DNA from: Halopseudomonas phragmitis
Lineage (GTDB): Bacteria > Pseudomonadota > Gammaproteobacteria > Pseudomonadales > Pseudomonadaceae
Reading direction: 5' to 3'
Length of the DNA stretch: 64,000 nt
Assembly (NCBI RefSeq): GCF_002056295.1
Contig: NZ_CP020100.1
Coordinates: forward strand, 1,945,501-2,009,500
In this document: positions 48,157-58,468 of the stretch, in pieces
How positions within the stretch are numbered: the first letter of the stretch is position 1
Layout of the letters: each line of letters starts with the position of its first letter
Made by a program: the position numbers and the translations under genes
Notes under the pieces: generated by a model
Databases searched by the model: none
Seen by the model: only the letters and a program-made list of their open reading frames with translations
Told to the model about the DNA's origin: nothing

Positions 48157-48741
48157 ATGACTGAACGGATGGCCCTGTTTCCATTGAATACGGTGTTGCT
48201 GCCGGGGTGTGTGCTGGATCTGCAGATCTTCGAACCGCGCTATCTGGATATGGTCAGCCGCTGTTTTCGTCAAAATGCCGGATTTGTGGTGGTAACCCTG
48301 GAAGAAGGGGCTGAGGCCGGGCCGGGGGCGGTGCGGTTCAAAGCGCTGGGTTGTGAGGCCAGGATCATCGACTGGGAACGGCGTGACAATGGTCTGCTGG
48401 GGATTCGGGTCGAAGGAGGGCGGCGGGCCGAAGCGAGTGCGGTGGAGGTCGCGTCGGATGGTTTGCTCAGCGCCAGTGTCGATTGGCTGGTCGAGCAGCC
48501 AGATGCCGAATTACTGGCTAGCCATGCCGACTTGCTGGCCTTGCATACAACCTTGCTGGAGCATCCCATCGCGGCAGCGCTGAAGTTGCCTGCGGTGGCT
48601 GGCAGTCAGCAGCGTCTGGCCTGGCAACTGGCTTATCTGCTGCCGCTGGATGTTGAGGAAAAGCTGGAGTTGCTGGCTCAGGCCGATCCATTGTTGCGCC
48701 TGCAGCAGATTGAGCGCTGGTTGCGGTCAATGCAGGCCTGA
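48157..48741 (+). CDS. Lon N-terminal substrate-binding domain protein
   Basis: A 194-residue stand-alone copy of the Lon N-terminal domain (ALFPLNTVLLPGCVLDLQIFEPRYLDM is diagnostic) without ATPase or protease domains. Such small proteins occur widely in pseudomonads; their function is unknown, possibly peptide or substrate binding. ATG 48157 follows AAAGGGGA. Its 3' end overlaps the converging DedA gene by 15 bases. Confidence 0.9.
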   Translation: MTERMALFPLNTVLLPGCVLDLQIFEPRYLDMVSRCFRQNAGFVVVTLEEGAEAGPGAVRFKALGCEARIIDWERRDNGLLGIRVEGGRRAEASAVEVASDGLLSASVDWLVEQPDAELLASHADLLALHTTLLEHPIAAALKLPAVAGSQQRLAWQLAYLLPLDVEEKLELLAQADPLLRLQQIERWLRSMQA

Positions 48742-49953
48742 GAGTATCACCAGCGGGGCCCAGGCCAGTAGCACCAGGTTACGCCAGCGCTGGCTGCGGT
48801 GCATCGGTGCGCCACGCTCAACTGCCCAGCTGGCCAGTGCACTGGCGCTCAGGGCTAGTAGCAGGGCCTGCAACATGCTGAGAATGCTGGTGTCGGTGAT
48901 CACCAGGCTGGCAAATGCCAGGGGGGCTCCGAGCAGCAGGGGGTAAAGCAGCCAGAGACAACGCATCCAGAAGCCTTGGTCGCGGCCCAGGCAGATGGCG
49001 ACGACAACCAGCCAGGTCCACTGGCCGGTGAGGATCAGAGCCGGTTGACTCATCTCCAGCAGCCAGCCCAGACCAAGGGCGATGACCAGTGTCAGCAGGG
49101 CGAACAGTGGCTGGCGATAGGGGCTGAGCAGGGTTAGCCAGGCCAGTCCGGGAACTAGTAGCCAGAGGGTGGTATCCAGGTCGGTCAAGGGTGTCAGCCA
49201 GGCGTGCCAGCCCAGCAGCGGGGCGCGCTGGCTTATCCAGTATTCGCTGGTGAACAGCACCACCTCCAGCCAGGGCTCGACCACTGGCAGGCTGACGGCG
49301 CCGAGCAGCAGCAGCGCGGCGCAGGCCAGGTTGCTCCAGCGGTGCTGAGCTTTGAGTAGCCATAGACAAAGTAGGCCAAGGCCGGCCAGTGCGCCGGTCA
49401 GAGCCAGGGTCTGGGGCCAGAAAAACTGTGGCACCGGCCAGGTCAGAGCATGTCCGGCAGTGTAGCCGGGTAGAGCGTAGATCGGTGCCCAGGCCAGTGC
49501 CGATAGCAGGCTGACGGCCAAAAAGCGCCAAAACGGCATGTCGAACATGCCGGCGATCATCGGGATGATCGGCCGGACCGGGCCAAAGAAACGGCCAATC
49601 AGTACGCTCATCATGCCGTAGCGGCGGAAAAAACCTTCCCCCTGATCGATCCACTGCGGATAGCGCTGAAACAGGCGCAGACGGCGAATGTCCTGGTGAA
49701 ACAGGCGGCCCAGGACAAAGCTCAGCAGGTCGCCGCAGACTGCACCGGCAAAGGCCCAGCCAAGCATGACCGGGATCGACATGTCGCTGCTTCCGGCGAT
49801 GGCGGTTACTGCGAACAGTAATACCACGCCTGGGACCAGCAGCCCGGCGATGGCCAGTGACTCAAGCAGGGCGATGGCGAAGATCACCGGCCCCAGCCAG
49901 CTCTGATGGCTGCTGAGCCAGGTGCTCAGGTGGTCGCTCAGCAGGCTTTCCAT
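48727..49953 (-). CDS. DedA/VTT-family membrane protein with C-terminal extension
   Basis: A 408-residue membrane protein. The first 210 residues are a DedA (VTT) domain: LLVPGVVLLFAVTAIAG, the GRFFGPVRPIIPMIAGMF motif with the conserved Arg-Pro, and ALPGYTAGHAL. DedA proteins take part in lipid (undecaprenyl or phospholipid) flipping and membrane homeostasis. The remaining 200 residues contain several more helices, of a PAP2-like region without the KxxxxxxRP/SRxxxxxHxxxD catalytic motifs that I could see. It overlaps mpg by 16 bases at its start. Confidence 0.85.
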   Translation of the reverse strand: MESLLSDHLSTWLSSHQSWLGPVIFAIALLESLAIAGLLVPGVVLLFAVTAIAGSSDMSIPVMLGWAFAGAVCGDLLSFVLGRLFHQDIRRLRLFQRYPQWIDQGEGFFRRYGMMSVLIGRFFGPVRPIIPMIAGMFDMPFWRFLAVSLLSALAWAPIYALPGYTAGHALTWPVPQFFWPQTLALTGALAGLGLLCLWLLKAQHRWSNLACAALLLLGAVSLPVVEPWLEVVLFTSEYWISQRAPLLGWHAWLTPLTDLDTTLWLLVPGLAWLTLLSPYRQPLFALLTLVIALGLGWLLEMSQPALILTGQWTWLVVVAICLGRDQGFWMRCLWLLYPLLLGAPLAFASLVITDTSILSMLQALLLALSASALASWAVERGAPMHRSQRWRNLVLLAWAPLVILSGLH

Positions 49954-50648
49954 GGTGCGTTCAGGCGCTGGTAGTCGCGCCCCTCGATACGGTTGCGGCC
50001 CATGGGGTTGCGGGTACAGTGACGGGCGTAGCTGGCGTCGACAAAGCGATAGGGCAGGTGCTCATCGCGTCCGGCGGGAATCCCCAGGCGAGTAGTTTGC
50101 AGGATATGCTGCGGGCGATAGCTGTCATCATCGACGAACAGTTGCCCAGTGTCGAAACGTTGGGCGTTCCAGTCCGGAACCTTCAGTGCCAGCGCCTTGC
50201 ACAGCAGGGTCTGCCCGGCGCAGAGCTTTTCCGCTGGTCGGTAGTCGCCGTTGGCAGCCGGGTTGAGTTGTTGCATCAGGCGCAGGCTGGCCTGATCGCT
50301 GACCGTGTCAAGCAGTGGATGGCCGGATTTGATCAGTACCCCGTTGCCTGAGCCAGCGGCGCTGAAGTTCAGCGAGTCGCCGCCGCGGGCGTAGTACATG
50401 TAGAGCGTACCGCCGTCCATGAACAGCGCCCGCCGGGCTTCGGTATAACCAAGCGAGGCATGGCTGCCTTTCTCTTCCAGCAGGTAGGCTTCGGTCTCAA
50501 TGATACGGGCCGATAGCCAGCGTCCCTGATAGCGGCGGCGAATGACCTTGCCAAGCAGGGCGCAAGCCAGTTCGCGGGCATCGCGCTGGAAGAAGCTGTC
50601 AGGCAGTGGGCGAGCAGTGGCCCAGGGCAGTGTCTCAGGGTTTTGCAT
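49938..50648 (-). CDS. mpg: DNA-3-methyladenine glycosylase (AAG/Mpg family)
   Basis: Excises alkylated purines such as 3-methyladenine. The 236-residue protein has the AAG catalytic core: [13 protein letters not shown] with the active-site Glu, [20 protein letters not shown] with the intercalating-Tyr region, and [11 protein letters not shown] near the end. Length fits the bacterial enzyme. It precedes the DedA gene, overlapping it by 16 bases, and is divergent from proA. Confidence 0.92.
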   Translation of the reverse strand: MQNPETLPWATARPLPDSFFQRDARELACALLGKVIRRRYQGRWLSARIIETEAYLLEEKGSHASLGYTEARRALFMDGGTLYMYYARGGDSLNFSAAGSGNGVLIKSGHPLLDTVSDQASLRLMQQLNPAANGDYRPAEKLCAGQTLLCKALALKVPDWNAQRFDTGQLFVDDDSYRPQHILQTTRLGIPAGRDEHLPYRFVDASYARHCTRNPMGRNRIEGRDYQRLNAPWKAC

Positions 50649-50698
50649 GTAATCGATGATAGCAGGCCTGCGCCCTGTCCAGTGTCAGGGCAGCCCGT

Positions 50699-50704
50699 TA
50701 TAAT
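50699..50704 (+). promoter_or_regulatory. -10 box of a candidate proA promoter
   Basis: A perfect TATAAT lies 35 bases before the proA start. With a 17-base spacer the -35 hexamer would be TGTCCA at 50676-50681, only three matches to consensus. It is the likely head of the proA-nadD-rsfS-rlmH run. Confidence 0.45.
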
Positions 50705-50738
50705 GCACCTTTTGCAACGCAGGCAAGTGGTGGTGTCC

Positions 50739-52004
50739 ATGGGTGGCGAACAGGTAAGCGAATACATGAAGGGGCTGGGAAACCAGGCCCGAGCGGCCTC
50801 GCGGGTTATCGCCCGGGCTTCGACGGCGGTCAAGAATCAGGCGTTGCTGGCTACCGCTGAAGCTATTGAGGCTGCTACTGCCGAGCTTGAGGCTGCCAAT
50901 ACCCTGGATCTGGAGGCCGGTCGAGCCAACGGGCTGGATGCTGCGATGCTTGACCGTCTGGCCCTGACCCCTGAGCGGTTGCAGGGCATGATTGAAGGCC
51001 TGCGCCAGGTTGCCGCCTTGCCGGACCCGGTGGGCGCGATTCGTGACATGAAGTTTCTTCCCTCTGGGATTCAGGTCGGACGTATGCGGGTGCCGCTGGG
51101 GGTCATCGGGATCATCTATGAGTCGCGCCCCAATGTGACCGTTGAGGCAGCCAGTCTGTGTCTCAAGGCCGGCAATGCCTGCATTCTGCGTGGTGGCTCG
51201 GAGTCGATTCACTCCAATCAGGCGATTGCCGCCTGCCTGCGCCGCGGCCTGGCCGCCGCTGGCTTGCCGGATCAGGTCGTGCAGGTGGTGGAAACCACCG
51301 ACCGCGCCGCCGTTGGAGCCTTGATCACTATGCCCGAGTATGTCGATGTGATCGTACCGCGTGGCGGCAAGGGGCTGATCGAGCGTATCAGCCGCGAGGC
51401 CCGGGTGCCGGTGATCAAGCATCTGGATGGTATCTGCCATGTTTATGTCGATGATCGTGCCGATCTGGACAAGGCCGAAGCCATCTGTTTTAACGCCAAG
51501 ACCCATCGCTATGGGGTCTGCAACGCCATGGAGACTCTGCTGGTACATGAGGCAGTGGCGGCTGAGTTTTTGCCGCGCATGGCCCTGCGTTATGCGCAGA
51601 AAGATGTTGAGTTGCGCGGTTGCCCGGCTACCTGTGCACTGTTGCCGCAGGCTATCGCTGCCAGCGAGCAAGACTGGAGTACTGAATACCTGGCGCCGAT
51701 CCTGTCGATCCGGGTGGTCGCGGATATGGATGCCGCTATCGAGCACATCAATCGTTTCAGCTCGCAGCATACCGATGCGATGGTCAGCGAGGATTACACC
51801 CGGGCCCGGCGCTTCCTGGCCGAAGTGGATTCCAGCTCGGTGATGATCAATGCTTCGACCCGTTTCGCCGACGGCTTCGAGTATGGTCTGGGCGCCGAGA
51901 TTGGCATTTCAACCGACAAGATCCATGCCCGCGGGCCGGTGGGCCTGGAAGGCCTGACCAGCGAGAAGTACGTGGTATTCGGCGACGGTCATATCCGTCA
52001 GTGA
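50739..52004 (+). CDS. proA: Glutamate-5-semialdehyde dehydrogenase ProA
   Basis: Reduces glutamyl 5-phosphate in proline synthesis. The 421-residue aldehyde dehydrogenase-fold protein shows [23 protein letters not shown], the [16 protein letters not shown] region, and [18 protein letters not shown] with the catalytic Cys. The ATG at 50739 starts a sequence aligned with Pseudomonas ProA (...[19 protein letters not shown]); the open frame upstream overlaps mpg and is not coding. nadD follows after 7 bases, the usual order. Confidence 0.96.
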   Translation: MGGEQVSEYMKGLGNQARAASRVIARASTAVKNQALLATAEAIEAATAELEAANTLDLEAGRANGLDAAMLDRLALTPERLQGMIEGLRQVAALPDPVGAIRDMKFLPSGIQVGRMRVPLGVIGIIYESRPNVTVEAASLCLKAGNACILRGGSESIHSNQAIAACLRRGLAAAGLPDQVVQVVETTDRAAVGALITMPEYVDVIVPRGGKGLIERISREARVPVIKHLDGICHVYVDDRADLDKAEAICFNAKTHRYGVCNAMETLLVHEAVAAEFLPRMALRYAQKDVELRGCPATCALLPQAIAASEQDWSTEYLAPILSIRVVADMDAAIEHINRFSSQHTDAMVSEDYTRARRFLAEVDSSSVMINASTRFADGFEYGLGAEIGISTDKIHARGPVGLEGLTSEKYVVFGDGHIRQ

Positions 52005-52011
52005 TTGTCTG

Positions 52012-52656
52012 ATGCGTATCGGCCTGCTCGGCGGGACCTTCGATCCGATCCATTTTGGCCATCTGCGCAGTGCCGTAGAGGTGCATGAGGCTTTGGCGCT
52101 GGATGAGCTGCGGCTGATCCCCAGCGCCCGGCCGCCCCATCGGGAGCAGCCCGGCTGCAGTGCCGAGCATCGCCTGAACATGGTGCGTCTGGCGGCAGGT
52201 GTGGACTCCGGGCTGCTGGTGGATGACCGTGAGCTGCGACGTGACAAGCCTTCCTGGACGGTGGATACCCTGGAATCTTTGCGTGCGGAGTTGGGGCCGG
52301 AGGTGGCGCTGTTTCTGATCGTTGGCTGGGATGCCTTCTGCGGATTGCCGAGCTGGCACCGCTGGGAGTGTTTGCTGGAGCTGGCCAATCTCGTGGTATT
52401 ACAGCGTCCAGACTACGATCTGGACGTGCCTGAAGTACTCAAGGATTTGCTGGCGGCCCGCTCGGTCGCTGAACCGGCGCAAGCCAAGGCACTGCATGGG
52501 CAGATTGTCTGCCTGGCGCAGACGCCGCTGGCAATTTCGGCAACGCATATCCGGAGCTTGCTGGCCAGCCACCGGTCGCCGCGTTTTTTGTTGCCGGAGG
52601 CGGTGCTTGACTATATTGAAACCAACGGGCTGTACGGCCCTGTGACTGAGGATTGA
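52012..52656 (+). CDS. nadD: Nicotinate-nucleotide adenylyltransferase NadD
   Basis: Makes deamido-NAD from nicotinate mononucleotide. The 214-residue nucleotidyltransferase has [16 protein letters not shown], the (H/T)xGH-type motif, and the C-terminal [12 protein letters not shown] matching the ISxT(x)IR signature. Length is normal. It sits between proA and rsfS, 7 and 9 bases apart. Confidence 0.96.
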   Translation: MRIGLLGGTFDPIHFGHLRSAVEVHEALALDELRLIPSARPPHREQPGCSAEHRLNMVRLAAGVDSGLLVDDRELRRDKPSWTVDTLESLRAELGPEVALFLIVGWDAFCGLPSWHRWECLLELANLVVLQRPDYDLDVPEVLKDLLAARSVAEPAQAKALHGQIVCLAQTPLAISATHIRSLLASHRSPRFLLPEAVLDYIETNGLYGPVTED

Positions 52657-52665
52657 ACCCTTATT

Positions 52666-53025
52666 ATGCAGATTGATGACCTGATCAAACTGGTTGAGCA
52701 TGAGCTGGACGAGCTCAAGGCCAAGGATGTGGTCAAGATCGATGTTCGTGAGCAGACCAGCGTGACTGACTACATGATCATCGCCAGCGGTACCTCCTCC
52801 CGTCATGTGTCCTCGCTCAGTGACAACCTGGTGGAAAAGGCCAAGGCCGCCGGTCGTCAGCCGTTGGGGGTTGAGGGCCAGGATTCCGGAGAGTGGGTGC
52901 TGGTCGACCTGGGCGATGTCGTGGTGCATATCATGCAACCGGCTACCCGCCAGTTCTATGACTTGGAGCGTCTGTGGCAAAGTGCCGAGTCGCGCCGTGC
53001 CCAGCATCAACCGACCCCGGAGTAA
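52666..53025 (+). CDS. rsfS: Ribosomal silencing factor RsfS
   Basis: Binds L14 and keeps the ribosomal subunits apart in starvation. The 119-residue protein carries the DUF143 landmarks [23 protein letters not shown] and [18 protein letters not shown] and FYDLERLW. It is followed by rlmH after 6 bases, the typical nadD-rsfS-rlmH order. Confidence 0.96.
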   Translation: MQIDDLIKLVEHELDELKAKDVVKIDVREQTSVTDYMIIASGTSSRHVSSLSDNLVEKAKAAGRQPLGVEGQDSGEWVLVDLGDVVVHIMQPATRQFYDLERLWQSAESRRAQHQPTPE

Positions 53026-53031
53026 GCAGTC

Positions 53032-53499
53032 TTGCGCCTGCGTCTGATCAGCGTGGCATCACGGATGCCACGCTGGGTCGAGGACGGCTATCAGGAATAT
53101 GCCAAGCGTCTGCCGCCTGACCTGCCGTTGGAGTTGGTGGAAATTCCCTTGACGACCCGCGGCAAGAATGCCGATGTCGCCCGGTTGATGCGTCGTGAAG
53201 GCGAGCAGATGCTGGCCGCAACCCAGCCTGGGGAACGAATCGTGACCCTGGAGGTCAATGGCCGTGCATGGTCGACCGAGCAACTGGCCGAGCAGCTTGA
53301 GCGCTGGCGCCTGGAAGCGCGCACGGTCAACCTGATGGTGGGCGGGCCCGAAGGGCTGGCTGAAGAGGTGCAGGCGCGCAGTGAGCAGCGCTGGTCACTG
53401 TCGCCTTTGACCCTGCCGCATCCACTGGTGCGTATTCTGCTGGCCGAGCAGCTCTATAGGGCTTGGACCATTCTCAACCGCCACCCATATCACAAGTAA
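53032..53499 (+). CDS. rlmH: 23S rRNA (pseudouridine1915-N3)-methyltransferase RlmH
   Basis: SPOUT methyltransferase that acts on pseudouridine 1915 of 23S rRNA in assembled 70S. The 155-residue length is exact for the family; MVGGPEGL (SAM loop) and [24 protein letters not shown] are typical. The start is TTG at 53032; sequence from [13 protein letters not shown] matches the conserved N-terminus and no ATG lies nearby. Three bases later mrdA begins. Confidence 0.96.
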   Translation: MRLRLISVASRMPRWVEDGYQEYAKRLPPDLPLELVEIPLTTRGKNADVARLMRREGEQMLAATQPGERIVTLEVNGRAWSTEQLAEQLERWRLEARTVNLMVGGPEGLAEEVQARSEQRWSLSPLTLPHPLVRILLAEQLYRAWTILNRHPYHK

Positions 53500-53502
53500 T
53501 CG

Positions 53503-55374
53503 ATGGCCAAGCCGATTCAGCTCAAGGATCACCTCAGCGATGCCCGTACTGTACAGCGACGGGTGGTGCTGGCGGCTGTGTTCATGCTGGCGCTGGTGGC
53601 CGGGCTGGTGGCGCGCATGTATTACCTGCAGGTGGTGCAGTACGAATACCATTCAACCCTGTCGGAAAACAACCGGGTGCATGTACAGCCGGTGCCGCCG
53701 CCCCGTGGCCGGATTTATGACCGCAACGGCATCGTGCTGGCCGAGAACCGACCCAGCTTCAGCCTCAACATCACCCGGGAGCGGGTGACTGATCTGGATA
53801 CGACCTTCGCCCTGCTGCAGTCACTGCTTGAACTTTCCGACGAGGATGTCGAGCGCTCTCAACGGCGCCTGACCCAAACTCGCCGCCGGCCGTTCGAGTC
53901 GGTGCCGGTGGTGTTCGAGTTGAGCGACGAGCAGATCGCCCGGATTGCGGTCAACCAATTTCGTTTGCCTGGGGTCGAGGTGCAGGCCAGCTTCGTTCGG
54001 CACTATCCGTTCGCCGAACATTTCGCCCATGCCGTTGGTTACGTCGGCCGGATCAACGAGCAGGAAATGGCCCGGATAGATCAGGTCGCCTACGCTGGCA
54101 CCCATTATATCGGCAAGACCGGGATCGAGCGTTACTACGAGGACTGGCTACATGGCACTGTTGGTTACGAGGAGGTCGAAACTAACGCACGTGGTCGGGT
54201 ATTGCGGGTGCTCAAGCGGATTGATCCGGAACCTGGGCGTGACCTGACCCTGCATCTGGACAGTCGCTTGCAAGCGGTAGCCGAGCATGCGCTTGGTAAT
54301 CGCCGCGGTGCGGTGATCGCCATCGAGCCGGAGACCGGCGGGGTGCTGGCTTATGTAAGCCAGCCTGGCTTTAACCCTAATCTGTTCGTCACTGGCATCA
54401 GTTACGCCGACTACGGCGCGCTACGCGACTCTCTGGATCAGCCGTTGTTCAACCGGGTTGTGCGCGGCCTCTATCCACCAGGCTCGACGATCAAGCAGAT
54501 GGTCGCTCTGGCCGGTTTGGATACCGGGGTGGTGACCCGCACCAGTCGGGTTTTCGACCCTGGCTTCTACCAGTTGCCAAACCACAGCCACAAGTACCGC
54601 AACTGGAACCGTAGTGGTGATGGCTGGGTTGACATGCATCTGGCCATCGTTCGCTCTAACGACACCTATTTCTATGATCTGGCCCATAAGCTGGGCATTG
54701 ATCGGCTGCATGACTACATGACCCGCTTTGGTATTGGGACTCGGGTGTCGCTGGATATGCATGAGGAAGCGGCCGGGCTGATGCCCTCGCGTGAGTGGAA
54801 GCGTAATGCCCGGCGTCAGCCCTGGTATCCGGGGGAAACCCTGATCGCCGGGATTGGCCAAGGTTACATGCTGGCCACACCTTTGCAGTTGGCGCACAGT
54901 ACCGCCCTGATCGCTAATCGGGGGGTATGGAAGCGGCCGCGTCTTTTGCTGCATGCCGAGGGTATGGCGCCGGATGAAAGCGAAACCCCGGATAATGTGC
55001 ATTTGCGCAATGACGGCGACTGGGATTTCATCATTGCGGCCATGGAGGCTGTGATGCATGGTGAGCGAGGCACTGCACGCAGTGCGGCACAGAATGCGCC
55101 CTACCGGATGGCGGGCAAGACCGGGACGGCTCAGGTCGTTGCCATCGCCCAAGGTGAGAAATATGACTCGGCGGCCCTGCAGGAGCGTCATCGTGATCAC
55201 GCGCTGTTTGTTGGCTTTGCGCCGGTCGATGATCCGAAGATTGCCGTGGCGGTGATGGTCGAGAACGGTGAGTCCGGTGGCCGGGTTGCTGCGCCGGTCG
55301 CTCGTCAGTTGTTCGATGCCTGGCTGTTGCCTGACCAGGAACCGATGAGTTTCACTGCGGAGACCAGTCAATGA
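53503..55374 (+). CDS. mrdA: Penicillin-binding protein 2 (transpeptidase)
   Basis: Essential cross-linking enzyme of cell elongation that works with RodA. The 623-residue protein has a membrane anchor (about 20-42), a dimerisation/pedestal domain, and a transpeptidase domain with the nucleophile Ser328 in PPGSTIK, the SxN motif (RSNDTYF, about residue 384) and KTG in MAGKTGTAQV near residue 538. All three motifs are intact, and length is as in other pseudomonads. It overlaps rodA by 4 bases (ATGA). Confidence 0.96.
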   Translation: MAKPIQLKDHLSDARTVQRRVVLAAVFMLALVAGLVARMYYLQVVQYEYHSTLSENNRVHVQPVPPPRGRIYDRNGIVLAENRPSFSLNITRERVTDLDTTFALLQSLLELSDEDVERSQRRLTQTRRRPFESVPVVFELSDEQIARIAVNQFRLPGVEVQASFVRHYPFAEHFAHAVGYVGRINEQEMARIDQVAYAGTHYIGKTGIERYYEDWLHGTVGYEEVETNARGRVLRVLKRIDPEPGRDLTLHLDSRLQAVAEHALGNRRGAVIAIEPETGGVLAYVSQPGFNPNLFVTGISYADYGALRDSLDQPLFNRVVRGLYPPGSTIKQMVALAGLDTGVVTRTSRVFDPGFYQLPNHSHKYRNWNRSGDGWVDMHLAIVRSNDTYFYDLAHKLGIDRLHDYMTRFGIGTRVSLDMHEEAAGLMPSREWKRNARRQPWYPGETLIAGIGQGYMLATPLQLAHSTALIANRGVWKRPRLLLHAEGMAPDESETPDNVHLRNDGDWDFIIAAMEAVMHGERGTARSAAQNAPYRMAGKTGTAQVVAIAQGEKYDSAALQERHRDHALFVGFAPVDDPKIAVAVMVENGESGGRVAAPVARQLFDAWLLPDQEPMSFTAETSQ

Positions 55375-56516
55375 AATCTCTGGGTAGCCTGGCGTCGCCC
55401 ACCGCCATGGGAATGCATCGTCGGCAGCCGTTCTGGCAACGTATTCATGTTGACCCCTGGCTGTTGCTGCTGATCCTGGTGCTGGCCACGGTTGCTGGCT
55501 TCGTTCTGTACTCGGCCAGTGGGCGCAGTACAGCGATGCTTTACCGTCAGGGTGCCGCCTTTGCTGTGGGTTTGGCCGTGATGCTGACCATCGCCCAGTT
55601 TCAGCCCCGGTTCATGCAGCGCTGGACGCCTTTGGCCTATCTTGGCGGCTTGATGCTGTTGGTAGCGGTGCTGGTTGTCGGTACTGAAGCCAAGGGGGCC
55701 CAACGCTGGCTGACGATTCCCGGCATGATGCGCTTTCAGCCCTCCGAGGTGATGAAGTTAATCATGCCCATGAGTGTGGCCTGGTACCTGGGCCGGCGTA
55801 CTCTGCCGCCCAGCTTCAAGTATGTTTTCATTAGCCTGTTGATCATCGGTTTGCCGGTGTTGCTGATCCTGAAGCAGCCGGATCTGGGTACTTCATTGCT
55901 GATCGGTGCTTCGGGAGTCTTCGCCCTGCTGCTGGCCGGGTTGCGCTGGCGCTATATTCTGGGCGCTCTGGTGGCGCTGGTGCCGGCAGCGCTGGCGATG
56001 TGGTTCTTCGTCTTGCACGGTTACCAGAAGCGTCGGGTATTGACCTTTCTCAACCCTGAAAGCGATCCGCTTGGGGCAGGCTGGAACATTATTCAGTCCA
56101 AGGCCGCGATCGGTTCTGGCGGCATCTATGGCAAGGGCTGGTTGCAGGGCACTCAGTCGCACTTGGATTTTTTGCCCGAGGGGCATACTGACTTCATCAT
56201 CGCGGTGTTGGCCGAAGAGTTTGGTCTGGTCGGCGTGTGCCTGCTGATCTGCGTGTATCTGCTGGTAATCGCGCGCGGGCTCTACATTACCCTGCAGGCT
56301 CAGGATAGTTTCAGCAAGTTGCTGGCCGGCAGTATTACCTTGACCTTCTTCGTTTACGTATTCGTCAATATCGGTATGGTCAGCGGACTGTTGCCGGTGG
56401 TAGGTGTGCCGTTACCATTAATCAGCTATGGCGGTACCTCGTTGGTGACATTGTTGTCCGGGTTCGGCATCCTGATGTCGATCCACACCCACCGTAAATG
56501 GATGCCACAAGGATAA
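55371..56516 (+). CDS. rodA: Rod-shape murein polymerase RodA
   Basis: SEDS-family glycosyltransferase that polymerises lipid II in the elongasome. The 381-residue protein has about ten membrane helices, the WLTIPGMMRFQPSEVMKL motif, LKQPDLGTSLL and GKGWLQGTQSHLDFLPEGHTDFI extracellular loop, and closes with the PVVGVPLPLISYGGTSL signature. It overlaps mrdA by 4 bases, consistent with stoichiometric PBP2-RodA production. Confidence 0.97.
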   Translation: MKSLGSLASPTAMGMHRRQPFWQRIHVDPWLLLLILVLATVAGFVLYSASGRSTAMLYRQGAAFAVGLAVMLTIAQFQPRFMQRWTPLAYLGGLMLLVAVLVVGTEAKGAQRWLTIPGMMRFQPSEVMKLIMPMSVAWYLGRRTLPPSFKYVFISLLIIGLPVLLILKQPDLGTSLLIGASGVFALLLAGLRWRYILGALVALVPAALAMWFFVLHGYQKRRVLTFLNPESDPLGAGWNIIQSKAAIGSGGIYGKGWLQGTQSHLDFLPEGHTDFIIAVLAEEFGLVGVCLLICVYLLVIARGLYITLQAQDSFSKLLAGSITLTFFVYVFVNIGMVSGLLPVVGVPLPLISYGGTSLVTLLSGFGILMSIHTHRKWMPQG

Positions 56517-56526
56517 AAGCTCGGAG

Positions 56527-57546
56527 ATGCGGATTTTCATGATCAAACCTGTTTCGCGCTGGCTGCGTCTGCCGCTGGCATGTGCCCTGACGGCCGTGAG
56601 CCCCTGGCTATTGGCCGCCAACTACACCAGTGAACACCCGGGGGTCGAACCCTTCGTTGCCGAAATGAAGGCTGAGCACGGCTTCAGTGCCGAGCATGTA
56701 CGCAGCCTGCTGGCTCAGGCCGAGCGCAAGGAGGCTATCCTCAACGCTATCTCGCGTCCGGCTGAGCGAGTGCGGCCCTGGCACGAGTACCGGGCGATTT
56801 TCATTACCGATCAGCGCATCCGCGAAGGGGTGGCGTTCTGGGATCAGCACCGTGATGCTTTGGAGCGGGTCGAGCAGGAGTATGGGGTTGAGCCGGAGGT
56901 GATCGTGGCGATCATCGGGGTGGAAACCTTCTATGGCCGCAACAAGGGCAGTCATCGGGTGATTGATGCCCTGACTACCCTGGGCTTCGACTATCCGCCG
57001 CGGGCCGATTTTTTCCGTCGTCAGCTCAAGTCCTATCTGGTCCTTACTCGTGAGCAGCAGATGGACCCGTTGGCATTGACCGGCTCCTACGCCGGGGCCA
57101 TGGGCTATCCGCAGTTTATCCCCAGTAGCTACCAGGCCTTCGCTGTGGATTTTGACGGTGATGGCAAGGTTGATATCTGGAACAACCCGGTTGATGCGAT
57201 TGGCAGTGCCGCCAACTATTTCAAGGAGCACGGCTGGCGCCATGGTGAGCGTGTGGCCATCCCGGCCAAGGTCGAGGGTGAACGCTTCAGCCAGGGGCTG
57301 AGTGTGCCCGAAGGGCTGGAAGCGCGCCGCCGGGTCGGTGAACTGCGTGCCCTGGGCTGGCAGCCCGAGCAGGCGCTGGATGACGATCTCGAGGTGATGA
57401 CCTACGAGTTCGACGCCGGGGAACAGATGGAGTACTGGCTGGGTCTGAACAATCTGTATGTGATCACCCGCTATAATCGCAGCGTGATGTATGCCATGGT
57501 GGTGCACCAACTGGCCGATCTGATCCGTGACGCGAGGGAGCAATGA
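56527..57546 (+). CDS. mltB: Membrane-bound lytic murein transglycosylase B
   Basis: Cleaves murein glycan strands to give 1,6-anhydro ends. The 339-residue protein has a signal peptide (cut near LLA-AN), the catalytic Glu133 in GVETFYGRNKG, and the substrate-site motif GSYAGAMGYPQFIPSSY, with the calcium-loop-like FDGDGKVDIWNN. In P. aeruginosa terms it corresponds to SltB1. Translation may begin at ATG 56527 or ATG 56539; neither has an ideal Shine-Dalgarno. It overlaps rlpA by 4 bases. Confidence 0.94.
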   Translation: MRIFMIKPVSRWLRLPLACALTAVSPWLLAANYTSEHPGVEPFVAEMKAEHGFSAEHVRSLLAQAERKEAILNAISRPAERVRPWHEYRAIFITDQRIREGVAFWDQHRDALERVEQEYGVEPEVIVAIIGVETFYGRNKGSHRVIDALTTLGFDYPPRADFFRRQLKSYLVLTREQQMDPLALTGSYAGAMGYPQFIPSSYQAFAVDFDGDGKVDIWNNPVDAIGSAANYFKEHGWRHGERVAIPAKVEGERFSQGLSVPEGLEARRRVGELRALGWQPEQALDDDLEVMTYEFDAGEQMEYWLGLNNLYVITRYNRSVMYAMVVHQLADLIRDAREQ

Positions 57547-58418
57547 GTCCTATGCCGATGCCGTCTGTTCGAGTTGTCTTGCTGGGTTCCTTGTTGGGGT
57601 TGCTGACCGCCTGTTCATCATCTTCGGTCAAAACACCGGCACCGAGTCAGCCGAGTGCGCCCAGCAGCCGTCCGGCAGTGGATGGGCCGCCCAGTTATTT
57701 CATGGATGTATCGCAAATTCCCGATGCCGTGCCAACGCCGCATACCGGCGCCTATAAGGCCTCGCCCTATACCGTACTGGGCCAGTCCTATACGCCGATG
57801 CAGGATGGCCGCAATTATCGGGAAGTCGGTCTGGCGTCCTGGTACGGCACCAAGTTCCATGGCCAGAATACCGCCAATGGCGAGGTCTATGATCTGTACG
57901 GCATGACTGCTGCACACAAGACTCTGCCGCTGCCGACCTACGTCTACGTGACCAATCAGGCCAACGGTCGACGGATTATCGTGCGGGTCAATGATCGTGG
58001 GCCGTTCTACTCGGATCGAATCATCGACCTGTCCTACGCCGCGGCCAAGAAGCTCGGTTTTGCCGAGCAAGGCACGGCCCGGGTACTGGTCGAGGGGATC
58101 GACCCGGTAGCCTGGCAGCAGCAGAACAACCCGGGTTATCTGGTGCGTAACAATCCGCCTCAGGAAACCCTGCCAAGCGGCCAGGAGCTGTATCTGCAGG
58201 TTGGAGCTTTTTCTTCCAACCAGGCCGCCGAGCAACTGCGCCAACGGCTACAGGGGGTGGTCAATGCCACTGTGTTTGTCAGCCCGGTTGAGCAGAATGC
58301 CCAAACCCTGCACCGGGTGCGACTGGGTCCGGTTGCCAGCCATGCCGAGGCGCAGCAACTGATCGACGCGGTACGCCTGGCCAATCTGGGTAATCCGACC
58401 CTGGTCTCGGCCAATTGA
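57543..58418 (+). CDS. rlpA: Septal lipoprotein and lytic transglycosylase RlpA
   Basis: Outer-membrane lipoprotein that cuts denuded glycan strands at the division septum. The 291-residue protein has a lipobox LTAC (Cys24), a linker, a double-psi beta-barrel domain (GLASWYG onward) with His125 and Asp151 at the positions needed for activity in P. aeruginosa, and a C-terminal SPOR domain (about 215-291) that binds denuded murein. It starts in an ATGA overlap with mltB. Confidence 0.95.
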   Translation: MSPMPMPSVRVVLLGSLLGLLTACSSSSVKTPAPSQPSAPSSRPAVDGPPSYFMDVSQIPDAVPTPHTGAYKASPYTVLGQSYTPMQDGRNYREVGLASWYGTKFHGQNTANGEVYDLYGMTAAHKTLPLPTYVYVTNQANGRRIIVRVNDRGPFYSDRIIDLSYAAAKKLGFAEQGTARVLVEGIDPVAWQQQNNPGYLVRNNPPQETLPSGQELYLQVGAFSSNQAAEQLRQRLQGVVNATVFVSPVEQNAQTLHRVRLGPVASHAEAQQLIDAVRLANLGNPTLVSAN

Positions 58419-58468
58419 GACTTTCAACTGAAGTTGCCCAACAACGTCCAACATCACTAGTGAGTAAC